Assembly: GCA_016868055.1 (NCBI GenBank)
Contig: VGHX01000003.1
Location: forward strand, 1 to 63,704
DNA from: Betaproteobacteria bacterium
Lineage (GTDB): Bacteria; Pseudomonadota; Gammaproteobacteria; Burkholderiales; Burkholderiaceae_D
Reading direction: 5' to 3'
DNA length: 63,704 nucleotides
Shown: positions 9,624 through 18,715 of the stretch, piece by piece
Layout of the letters: each line of letters starts with the position of its first letter
How positions within the stretch are numbered: position 1 is the stretch's first letter
The notes under the pieces: generated by a model
Databases searched by the model: none
What the model saw: only the letters and a program-made list of their open reading frames with translations
What the model was told of the DNA's origin: nothing
Position numbers and translations under genes: made by a program

Positions 9624-11000
9624 TTATTTTTCTGCAGCGTAGCGGCCGGTGAGTACATCGAGCTCAATGAGAGCGGATTGCAACTCGTAACGCGCGAGCA
9701 ACAGGTCTTGCCTGACCGCGCGGAGCACACGCTGCGCATCGAGTACTTCAAGAATGCCACGCTCACCGAAGCGGTAAGCGGCCTCGGCGACGCGCAATGC
9801 AGCCTCTGACGAACGAACAGCACCCTCGGACAAAGCCTTCACACGCACGGCCGCGATATCAACGGCGCGACGTGATAACTCGAGCTGCTGTATCAGTTCG
9901 GCGCGGCGGCCTTCCAGTCTGCCACGGGTACGCTCACGATCAGCGGCCGCTTCGGCTTTCGGGCCGCGGCGCTGATCGAGTAGCGGTATCTGTACCGACA
10001 AGCCGATCATGTCATTGCGAATATCGGGTTCGCGCAGTTGCGAGGCGCGTAGTTCTATCCCCGGTATAACGCTGGCATTCGCTTCTTGCAGACGGGATTG
10101 GGTGCGTTCGAGTTCGGCTTCGAGAAATCGAACCTCCGGATTGAATTGCGTAGCTTCGGCCCTCAGCTGATCCAGCGTTGGTAATACGCGCGTGTCTTCC
10201 AGGTTGCCTTCGAGTTCCCAGCGTGAAGGCAGCGTGCCGGCCGCTAACCGGTTCAGCGCGATGGCTGCTTGTGCAATTTGCAGTCGCGCAGTTTCTTCGC
10301 GCTGACGCGCGTTGATGATCTCAGCATCGGCACGGATCAAGTCGAGTTTGCCGGTCTCGCCGGTCTCAACGCGCACCTTGATGCGTTCGCGCGTTTGCTC
10401 AAGTAAGGAGAGTGACTCGGCCGCTTCACGCGCTTGTAGTTTGCGCAGTAAGTACTCGTTGGCGCGCAAACGCACCACGCCAACAAGTTCATTACGGGTG
10501 GTGGCAAAGGCTTGCTGCGAGCCTTGTTCTGCAAACAAGGCGCTGTTGATGCGCGCGCTGCGGAGTGCTGGATTTTCGATCACTTGCGACACGCCGATGC
10601 CGACGATACTGCCGCTGCTGGTGCCAGGTGTAAGCGCCGATCCACGACCGCCGTTCAGTTCGAGCCGCGGGTTGGGGTAGGCGGTGGCGGTGGTGATGCT
10701 CGCAGTTGCTATATCGACGGTCCGGCGCGCCGCATTCAAGCCCGCGTTGTGCTGCAGCACGGTGTTAACCAGCTCATCCAGTGTGATGATTCTGATCTCG
10801 GTATCTGGCGTGCTTTCTGCGCGTCCCAGCAACGGGCTCATAAGTAAAGGCAGTCCGAGCAAAATGACTAGCGCCACCCGTCGTGCCAGTACCAGCGGAA
10901 TGCAGTGCAGGTGCAGCGCTAAGCCCCGGCGCTGCTTGCGTGTTTGGTCAATCGATTGCAGTTGAATGGGTGGATATGCCACCGGCCAAGCGTTTGTCAT
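9624..11000 (-). CDS. czcC: TolC-family outer membrane efflux protein (CzcC-like)
   Basis: OEP helical repeats, operon position after adaptor and pump. Confidence 0.88.
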   Translation of the reverse strand: MTNAWPVAYPPIQLQSIDQTRKQRRGLALHLHCIPLVLARRVALVILLGLPLLMSPLLGRAESTPDTEIRIITLDELVNTVLQHNAGLNAARRTVDIATASITTATAYPNPRLELNGGRGSALTPGTSSGSIVGIGVSQVIENPALRSARINSALFAEQGSQQAFATTRNELVGVVRLRANEYLLRKLQAREAAESLSLLEQTRERIKVRVETGETGKLDLIRADAEIINARQREETARLQIAQAAIALNRLAAGTLPSRWELEGNLEDTRVLPTLDQLRAEATQFNPEVRFLEAELERTQSRLQEANASVIPGIELRASQLREPDIRNDMIGLSVQIPLLDQRRGPKAEAAADRERTRGRLEGRRAELIQQLELSRRAVDIAAVRVKALSEGAVRSSEAALRVAEAAYRFGERGILEVLDAQRVLRAVRQDLLLARYELQSALIELDVLTGRYAAEK

Positions 11001-11128
11001 TGTCAGCGATCTGTCAGAAACAGCTCGCGATTATGTCAGGAAATCTAGAGTTTTTCCTACGAGTAAATGCTATGTAGCTTCGTAAAATACGAAGCAAATC
11101 AAGGAGAGGCCAAATGGTAGGGGTAGGA

Positions 11129-12367
11129 TCAGCCGGTTCCGCCGCCCCAGAACTTTTGGTTGAAGGCGATCACCTCAGCGGCACTGACCACGGTGACCGT
11201 GGTCGCCGGCGGGTTCGGGGTTACCCGCAGGTTGGATGGCGGCGTAAACACGGTTTTTGAAACCGGGTTGGGTTGACCAAAACTGCGAACCGGGTTGGCG
11301 GGTGTTGGCTGGAACACGCGCTCGGTGCTGCTGGTGGTCGGCCTGGGCAGATCGAGCGGGGCGGGCTTCAGCTTCGCCGTGGTGAACGCATCCAGCGGTG
11401 ACACGGTTTTGCCGGCAAATCGCTCCATGCGCCCGAACGGAGCCAAGCTCTCGTAACCCATGGCGATTAAATTTTTAGCTGCTGTTGCCTGGCGCGCGAG
11501 TTCTCGTCCGCGGTCCAATTCTGGCGCTGCCAGCACGCTGGCGGGAAGTGCCGCCAGCCGGGTTCGATCAAGCGGCTTCAGGCTCGCTATCGAATTGGGT
11601 AGCTGCACCAGCACGGAGAGTGCGCTGAGCGGGTCAATGTTCGGGTCGTTGAAGTAATCGCCGTACTTGGCTTTTGGTATACCCAGCATGGCTGTGATTT
11701 CCTCAGCCTTGGGCTCGAGCGTGTTGCGTGCCTCTATCGCGGTGGTCGCTCGGGGGAAGTTCACCAGTGACGTAATGCCGAGCGCCTTGAGCGCGCTGGT
11801 GGCAGCCTTGTAGTTGCGGTACACCGTCGTCGAGATTTCGCCAGGTTTCTCGGGGTCTTCAATCATTTTGAATGCCGCAAAAGCCGAGGTCCCGCTCGGA
11901 AATGCATTCAAGTCATAGATACCCGCTTTGGACATTTCCGATAGCAGCACACCGTTGCGGGTGTTTTGGTAGAGCGCATCAATCGCGCCAGTGACTGAGG
12001 TACCCCTCGGGAATTGAGCGAGATTACTGACGCCGAGAGTTTTCAGCCTGATCCCGGCGAGCAGGTTTCTGTTCAGGATGTCCTCAGACAGCACCAAGTT
12101 ACCTGGGGTGGTCGGGTTGTTGTCTTCGGTGCGTCGTGCAACCATGCGAAACGCATCTGCCCAACTCACGCCCGCTGGAAAACCCCTCGGCGCTGCATCG
12201 GTGACTTTGGCGTCTTTGAGTAGTTCTTTCAGTTGTGCGTTACCCGTTTTGACGGCAATACTCTGGAGCGCAGCGGTCAGCTGCGTTTTCATTTGCTGCA
12301 GCGAGGGGTTCGGTGACGGCGTGGTCACGGACGCGGTGCTGCTGGTATTGGTAATCGAGGTTGCCAT
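11129..12367 (-). CDS. Hypothetical protein with imperfect internal FPxGTS repeats
   Basis: Recurring LKxLGΨxxLxxFPxGTSxxxAΨ units: RGFPAGVSWADAF, AQFPRGTSVTGAI, NAFPSGTSAFAAF, VNFPRATTAIEA. Confidence 0.7.
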   Translation of the reverse strand: MATSITNTSSTASVTTPSPNPSLQQMKTQLTAALQSIAVKTGNAQLKELLKDAKVTDAAPRGFPAGVSWADAFRMVARRTEDNNPTTPGNLVLSEDILNRNLLAGIRLKTLGVSNLAQFPRGTSVTGAIDALYQNTRNGVLLSEMSKAGIYDLNAFPSGTSAFAAFKMIEDPEKPGEISTTVYRNYKAATSALKALGITSLVNFPRATTAIEARNTLEPKAEEITAMLGIPKAKYGDYFNDPNIDPLSALSVLVQLPNSIASLKPLDRTRLAALPASVLAAPELDRGRELARQATAAKNLIAMGYESLAPFGRMERFAGKTVSPLDAFTTAKLKPAPLDLPRPTTSSTERVFQPTPANPVRSFGQPNPVSKTVFTPPSNLRVTPNPPATTVTVVSAAEVIAFNQKFWGGGTG

Positions 12368-12449
12368 AAGCCTGGTGCTGATCCGTCGGACGTGGCGAAT
12401 GGCTGGCACTACGCAACTTTCGTTCCAGTCAGAGGTATGCGCATCCCGG

Positions 12450-12540
12450 CATAAAAATCGAGATCAGTGCGGCAAGATCTTGCCGCGAGGGGCACCGTGC
12501 TTCCGCAGGGAGGACGGAGCCTGCTCGCGATTTTTGTGGT
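12450..12540. repeat. REP/structured intergenic element with 18-bp perfect palindrome GCGGCAAGATCTTGCCGC
   Basis: Palindrome 12469-12486 inside outer arms ATAAAAATCG / CGATTTTTGT. Confidence 0.5.
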
Positions 12541-12639
12541 CGCAACAACAAAGAAGCAACAGATTCGATCTGATAGGGGCCAACCCGCTGCGCTCACTCA
12601 CTGTATCAAAGCAAAAAAAGTGGATGATTTACGTCGATA

Positions 12640-13614
12640 TTGGATGATCCTGCCCGGCAAACGGGGAGTGATGTGGTGGCTGACGAATACGATAGCCCAT
12701 GGAAAGAAGCGATTGAGCAGTACTTCAGTCAGTTTCTACAGTTTTATTTTCCGCAGGTTCATGCGGAGATCGATTGGAGCAAGCCACATATTTTTCTCGA
12801 TAAAGAGCTACTAGCAGTTGCAAGAGAAGGTGAATTGGGTACACGCTTTGTCGATAAACTTGTTCGAGTGACCCGACGTAGCGGTACTGCCGAATGGATT
12901 TATCTACATCTCGAGGTGCAGGGTACGCCGCAAGAAAAATTCGCTGAGCGTATCTTCGTTTACCACTACCGGCTGTATGACCGATACCGTAAACCAATAG
13001 CAAGTCTCGCACTTTTGGCAGATGACAGAGCAAACTGGCGGCCCGACCACTTTGCGTACGACGTCTGTGGATGCCAACTGAGCCTGCGGTTTCCGATTGC
13101 AAAGCTAATTGACTGGAGCGGTAGTGACGAGAGGCTGGCCGATAATCACAATCCGTTTGCGTTCATCACACGAGCGCATTTAAAAACCCGGAGTACGCGC
13201 GAACAACCCAATGAGCGGTATTCCAAAAAACGACAGCTGCTACTTGATTTGCGCCGACATGGGTGGGATAAACGAACAGCATTTGATTTATACAAAATTC
13301 TTGATTGGATGATGCGTTTACCCGATGAGATGGAGGAGGCTCTGTGGGAAGATATCCAGAATTTTGAGTAGAGTGAGCAAATGAGATACGTGAGCTCTTT
13401 TGAACGTATTTTGACAGACCGGGGTTTCAAAAAGGGTTTGATGCAAGGCGAGGTACGCTTGATAGAGCGGCTGCTGAAGCAACGCTTCGGTGATTTACCA
13501 GCTTGGGTTGAGCAGCGGTTACAAATGGCGACTGAATCTGATCTCGCTAGGTGGGCTGATGCCGTGCTTTCTGCTGAGTCGCTGGAGTCGATACTAGGCC
13601 CATCGCCTCATTGA
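12640..13614 (+). pseudogene. Rpn-family putative nuclease/transposase with DUF4351-like C-terminus, interrupted by in-frame TAG at 13369-13371
   Basis: ORF 12640-13371 and ORF 13381-13614 are in the same frame (difference 741 nt); junction reads N-F-E-*-S-E-Q-M-R-Y-V. Confidence 0.75.
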
Positions 13615-13736
13615 GAGGCCGTAATCTATCTGCGCAGGATTGGGACTCTTCAGCTAATACTGAGCAGGAAACATGTCATAAGTACCTGCGCAGTGGAGGT
13701 GTCAACGATCATAGTGACCGTTACACCGAATCACGT

Positions 13737-16352
13737 TTATCCTGCCTCCACCCGCTGCGATAAGTGCTGCAGTGCTTCTTGTACCTGATCGACCAGTACG
13801 AGACACTGATCGCCCGGTTTCAATAGCGAGAGACCGCGGTCGATAGCGATAAACTCGCCGCGAATTTCCTCAATAAAGGATGCGCGTTGTGCGCCTTCCA
13901 AACCTTCACGCAGCAAGCCGATCACTTCGCCATCAGCGCGACCCCGTTGGCAGGCATCTTCGTAAAGAATAACGTTATCGAATGCAGCGCCAAGTACTCG
14001 TGTGAGTTGACGCAGATCTTCATCACGACGATCACCGGCACCACTAATTACCACAGTGCGTCGCATACCTTCAGCGGCTGGCATGGCATCAAACGCGGCG
14101 ACCAATGCGCGCATGGCGTGCGGGTTATGGCCATAGTCTGCAACCACGGCCGCACCGCGATACGACATTTGATTAAAGCGTGCCGGTGCACCTTTAATGT
14201 CGTTATTGAAGCTTTTGAGCCCCGCAACGATATCTAGCCACGATAAATCAAGCGCCCAGCATGCGCCCACCGCAGCGAGGGTGTTCTCTGCCTGAAATCC
14301 GAGCGTGCCGCCCAACGTCAGCGGTACATCGGCGAGCTTCATGCGGTGATGCTGCGCGCCTTCGGCCAGTACGATGTCGGCGTTTTCAACGTACACCACG
14401 CGATGGCCACGCGCACGATGCGTCACCATCACAGGATGCGTCGGGCTCTGCGCGAAAAAAATCACTTTACCGGGACAGTGCGGCGCCATGGATGCTACCA
14501 ACGGATCCGCTGCATTCAAGACGGCATAGCCGTTGGGCGACACATTTTGCACCGCGATTTGTTTAATGCGCGAGACATCTTCGGCGGTGTGCATATGGTT
14601 CAGACCAAGGTGATCACCTTCACCGACATTGGTCACCACAGCGACTGAACATTTATCAAAACCCAAGCCTTCGCGCAGCATGCCGCCACGCGCGGTTTCA
14701 AGTACTGCCGCTTCTACATGAGGATGCGCGAGTACGTTGCGTGCGCTCTTCGGCCCGCTGCAATCACCACTATCGGTTTGCCGGCCACCAACGTACACAC
14801 CATCGGTGTTCGTCATGCCGACGCAGAGTCCTTTGGTTGCAAGTACATGAGCAATGAGTCGCGTGGTGGTAGTTTTACCGTTAACGCCGGTGACTGCCAC
14901 GACAGGAATGCGCGCATCATCGCCTTGTCGAAACATCTGCTGAATCACTGCTTCGCCAATGTTGCGGCCTTTGCCATACGACGGCGTTAAGTGCATGCGC
15001 AAGCCGGGCGCTGCGTTGACTTCCACCACGCCACCGTTTTGTTCTTCCAGCGGACGCATGATGTTCTCGACCACGATATCCACGCCACACACATGCAAAC
15101 CTACCATCGCCGCAGCGTCGATCGCGCGCGCTGCAACTTCCGGGTGTACATCATCAGTCACATCTGTCGCACTGCCGCCGGTAGAGAGGTTGGCGTTATT
15201 GCGCAAGACAACACGTCGACCCACTTCGGGTACCGATTCTGGCGTCATCTGTTGCTCTGCGAGACAGGCGACCGCAATGTCATCAAAACTTATCTTGGTG
15301 AGTGAAGTCGCATGCCCCTCGCTACGCCGTGGATCAGCATTCAAGATGTTTACCAGCTCGCGCACGCTGTACTTGCTGTCACCAATCACTTGCGGCGGGT
15401 CACGTCGTGCCGCAGCCACCAACTTGTTACCGACCACCAGCAAGCGGTAATCACTGCCCGGGAAAAATTTTTCAACCAGCACCGGGCCTTTGCCGCGCGC
15501 CGCAATGGTCGCCGCTTCAAATGCTTTATCCATCTGCTCACGCAGGATGATGTTGACGGTAACGCCTTTGCCCTGGCTACCATTTTGCGGTTTGCACACT
15601 ACCGGCACACCGATGCGTTGCGCGACTTCCCACGCCTGTTCGGCGGTCTTGACCGGTGCGCCATGCGGTATCGGAACGCCGGCTGCGTGAAGCAGGTGTT
15701 TGGTCAGATTCTTGTCTTGCGCAATGGTTTCTGCGACTGCACTGGTGGAATCCACCTCAGCGGCTTGAATACGCCGCTGCTTGCAGCCCCAGCCCAGTTG
15801 TACCAGGCTGCCACTGGTCAGACGCCGAAACGGAATGCCGCGTGCTACCGCAGCGTTCACGATGGAGCCGGTCGAGGGGCCAAGACGATTGTCTTCATCC
15901 ATCTCGCGCAGCTCGGCCACCATGGCGGCGACGTCGGGTGCGGGCGAATGGTCAGCAACCTCGCCGCGACAGAGATCGAACACGTACTGCGAGACCTGCA
16001 TGGCGTACGTTAACGCCAGACGACCGACGTCTTCTTCGCTGTACTCAACAATCACTTGGTACAGCTGCGGCACGGGTGTGGCGTTGGTGAGTGAAAACGA
16101 CAACGGGCAACCTGCATTGGCTTGCAGCGCAAGTAATGTCGCCTCCAGCACATGGGCCATTGTCAGCGGGCCATGGTAGCCAGGTGCGCGCAGATCGGCG
16201 ACGCCCGGACAAATCGCACGCAGCTTGTCGACAAAGCCGCTCAGCTTATCGATTTCACATTCATCATTGGTGCAAGCGACTTCAATCTCGAGTGCGGTGT
16301 AGCGGCTCCAGAGGTTGGGCCCGCGCAGGGCACGTGTTTGTTTCAGTTCCAT
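13737..16352 (-). CDS. cphA: Cyanophycin synthetase
   Basis: 871 aa; N-domain, ATP-grasp (VCKPQNGSQGKGVTVNI) and Mur-ligase module with GVTGVNGKTTTTRL and C-terminal domain. Confidence 0.95.
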   Translation of the reverse strand: MELKQTRALRGPNLWSRYTALEIEVACTNDECEIDKLSGFVDKLRAICPGVADLRAPGYHGPLTMAHVLEATLLALQANAGCPLSFSLTNATPVPQLYQVIVEYSEEDVGRLALTYAMQVSQYVFDLCRGEVADHSPAPDVAAMVAELREMDEDNRLGPSTGSIVNAAVARGIPFRRLTSGSLVQLGWGCKQRRIQAAEVDSTSAVAETIAQDKNLTKHLLHAAGVPIPHGAPVKTAEQAWEVAQRIGVPVVCKPQNGSQGKGVTVNIILREQMDKAFEAATIAARGKGPVLVEKFFPGSDYRLLVVGNKLVAAARRDPPQVIGDSKYSVRELVNILNADPRRSEGHATSLTKISFDDIAVACLAEQQMTPESVPEVGRRVVLRNNANLSTGGSATDVTDDVHPEVAARAIDAAAMVGLHVCGVDIVVENIMRPLEEQNGGVVEVNAAPGLRMHLTPSYGKGRNIGEAVIQQMFRQGDDARIPVVAVTGVNGKTTTTRLIAHVLATKGLCVGMTNTDGVYVGGRQTDSGDCSGPKSARNVLAHPHVEAAVLETARGGMLREGLGFDKCSVAVVTNVGEGDHLGLNHMHTAEDVSRIKQIAVQNVSPNGYAVLNAADPLVASMAPHCPGKVIFFAQSPTHPVMVTHRARGHRVVYVENADIVLAEGAQHHRMKLADVPLTLGGTLGFQAENTLAAVGACWALDLSWLDIVAGLKSFNNDIKGAPARFNQMSYRGAAVVADYGHNPHAMRALVAAFDAMPAAEGMRRTVVISGAGDRRDEDLRQLTRVLGAAFDNVILYEDACQRGRADGEVIGLLREGLEGAQRASFIEEIRGEFIAIDRGLSLLKPGDQCLVLVDQVQEALQHLSQRVEAG

Positions 16353-16355
16353 GCT

Positions 16356-18566
16356 TTATGCAATTACCAGCGTTTGGGGTTGAACGGTACCGAAGGTATC
16401 GAGACCGGTTCGGATCAGTTGGGCCTCGAGCCCGAGTGCCCATGCGGCACCGATCGATGCCATCAGCACCTCGTGGGACAAAGCCGCAGCAGCGGGGCTG
16501 AGGTCGCGGCTGAGATTGATTTTGTCGGCCACAGCGTTGCCATGCGCCCGCACCAGAAAACCATCCTCAAGGAACAGTACACGCCGACCGGATTCACGAT
16601 GCGCAAGCAGCGCAGGGTGCTTGCCATCACGTGCATACAGCAGCACATCACCATCGGATAACTTGGCCATCTCGAGCACGGTGTCATCGTCTGCGTTTAG
16701 TACTGCCGCGCCAGTCTCGAGAACCACATCGATTTGCGTGCGCAAAATTTTGTAGCGATGTTCGGGCTCGGTCATCAGCTGCTCATCCAGCCCGGGTACT
16801 GGCTTGCTGTCGGTGACAATACCCACCCAGCAGCGGTCGTAGGCAAGGCCTTCGGTGAGCAACGACATCGGATCATTTTCAAATACGGCGGCTTCGACAT
16901 TTCGATTAATCAGCAGGCGCTGGCCGGGCTCCCAGTGCGCGCAATCGCCACGCTCCAGCTGCCTTGCGCCGACAAACAAACCCTCACGGCAGGCAACACC
17001 GACACGTGCACCGGATAGCTGCATTAGCCAGGCGACCAAACGCGCGATCGGCGTGGTGCCATCGCTGCCAGCGACACCGACGATAGGAATACGGCCACGC
17101 TGGCCTTCCGGAAACAGATGGCTGACGATAGCGTCTCCGACCGGGCGTACTTCCCCTTGCGCCGGCTTCAGATGCATCAGCAACCCGGGACCGGCATTCA
17201 CTTCAACCACTGCGCCGCGTTGTGATTCGAGTGGTTGCGCGATGTCTTTGCACACCAGATCGATACCGGCAATATCCAGTCCGATGATTTGTGCAGCAAG
17301 CGCGCAGGTGAATGCGTTATCCGGATGAATCAGATCGCTGCATTCAATCGCGTGGTTGCCATTCGCCGTGATCAGCACACGCTGCCCGGTGGATGGTACC
17401 GACTCGGTCGTCAGGCGCTGTCGTTGCAGGTTGCCTTGAATGACGCTGTTGGTGATGGGGTTGAGTTTTTCCAGCGGATGAATATCGGCGCTGCCACGGC
17501 GTGGGTCGCTGTTGATTTGCTGCTCGATCAGCTCTGCCACGGTCGATTGTCCGTCGCCAGTCACCCATGCGCTTTCACCCCTCGCAACGGCAATTACCTT
17601 GCCGCCAACCACGAGTACACGATGCTCATCGCCTTCAATGTAGCGCTCGACAATCACATCCGGGTCTTCGGCACGCGCGATCGCGTAAGCAGATTCAACC
17701 TCTTCGCGCGTACGAAGGTTGAGCATGACACCACGCCCGCGATTACCGTCACGTGGCTTGACCACCACCGGCAAACCAATCTCTTCGGCCACTTCCCACG
17801 CGGCCTCGACGCTGTGCACCACCTCGCCATTGGGCACGGGCACGCCGCAGCTGCGCAGCAGCGACTTGGTGAGGTCTTTATTGCCGGCGATGCCTTCAGC
17901 AATGGCGCTGGTGAGGTCGGTCTCGGCAGTCCAGATACGGTTTTGCAATGCGCCGTAACCGAGCTGCACCAGGTTGCCCTGGTTGAGGCGAATATGCGGA
18001 ATCTTGCGCTTCTTGGCGCTGGCCACGATATGCGCGGTCGAGGGCCCGAGGTAGTACTCGTCGATCGCTTTGCGAATCTTTGCCAGCTCGGGCTCGACCT
18101 CGAACGGTTGCTGATTGATCACTGCATGCAGTAGCTGCAGGCCAGCGTCGAACGCCGTTCTGCCGACTGTTTCGTCAGGCACTCGAAACACCATGCGGTA
18201 GGTACCGGAGCGCGTGGTCTCGCGGGTCTGACCAAAACCCGCCTCGAGTCCGGACAGCTCGAGCAACTCGATGATCACATGCTCAAGCACATGGCCCATC
18301 CAGGTGCCATCACGCAGCCGTTCTTCGAAACCGTAGGGCACACCAGGGCTGCAGTGATGCGCCGCGACCTGTGGCAAAACCGACAACAAACGGTCAATAA
18401 AGCCGGGTTGCCGATTGCTCGGCCATTTTTCCAGCACGCCCAGATCCAGCCAGGCCTCGAGTACCGAGGAATAGGTCCACATATTCGGACCACGCAGGAA
18501 GGTGATGCGCGGCACCTGAATCTCAAACGGGCCGGGCGGCATAGCAGCGGGAGTTGTAGTGCTCAT
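16356..18566 (-). CDS. Truncated cyanophycin synthetase paralog (CphA'/CphA2-like)
   Basis: 736 aa, ATP-grasp intact (VVKPRDGNRGRGVMLNL), Mur-like P-loop degenerate (GVAGSDGTTPIARL), lacks C-terminal Mur domain. Confidence 0.9.
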   Translation of the reverse strand: MSTTTPAAMPPGPFEIQVPRITFLRGPNMWTYSSVLEAWLDLGVLEKWPSNRQPGFIDRLLSVLPQVAAHHCSPGVPYGFEERLRDGTWMGHVLEHVIIELLELSGLEAGFGQTRETTRSGTYRMVFRVPDETVGRTAFDAGLQLLHAVINQQPFEVEPELAKIRKAIDEYYLGPSTAHIVASAKKRKIPHIRLNQGNLVQLGYGALQNRIWTAETDLTSAIAEGIAGNKDLTKSLLRSCGVPVPNGEVVHSVEAAWEVAEEIGLPVVVKPRDGNRGRGVMLNLRTREEVESAYAIARAEDPDVIVERYIEGDEHRVLVVGGKVIAVARGESAWVTGDGQSTVAELIEQQINSDPRRGSADIHPLEKLNPITNSVIQGNLQRQRLTTESVPSTGQRVLITANGNHAIECSDLIHPDNAFTCALAAQIIGLDIAGIDLVCKDIAQPLESQRGAVVEVNAGPGLLMHLKPAQGEVRPVGDAIVSHLFPEGQRGRIPIVGVAGSDGTTPIARLVAWLMQLSGARVGVACREGLFVGARQLERGDCAHWEPGQRLLINRNVEAAVFENDPMSLLTEGLAYDRCWVGIVTDSKPVPGLDEQLMTEPEHRYKILRTQIDVVLETGAAVLNADDDTVLEMAKLSDGDVLLYARDGKHPALLAHRESGRRVLFLEDGFLVRAHGNAVADKINLSRDLSPAAAALSHEVLMASIGAAWALGLEAQLIRTGLDTFGTVQPQTLVIA

Positions 18567-18715
18567 CGGATCGAGGTTCGGGCAAAAAGGTAAGATGTCG
18601 GATTATCAGGACTAAGCGGCCGACTTCGGCGACAGTGCGCGCAGTCTGCGACAGCAGCAAACCGCTTCAGTTCCGTTCACTGGATTATCAGCTCGCGACA
18701 CTTGGTTCCGTATTC

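Noticed and set aside
15312-16013. 233-aa plus-strand ORF
   Set aside because: Antisense to cphA; shadow ORF.
17235-18134. 299-aa plus-strand ORF
   Set aside because: Antisense to the cphA paralog; no domain and no independent start signal.
16356-18566. cphA paralog as a decayed pseudogene
   Set aside because: ORF is intact over 736 codons, ATP-grasp motifs conserved and it sits 3 nt upstream of cphA; better called a truncated paralog.
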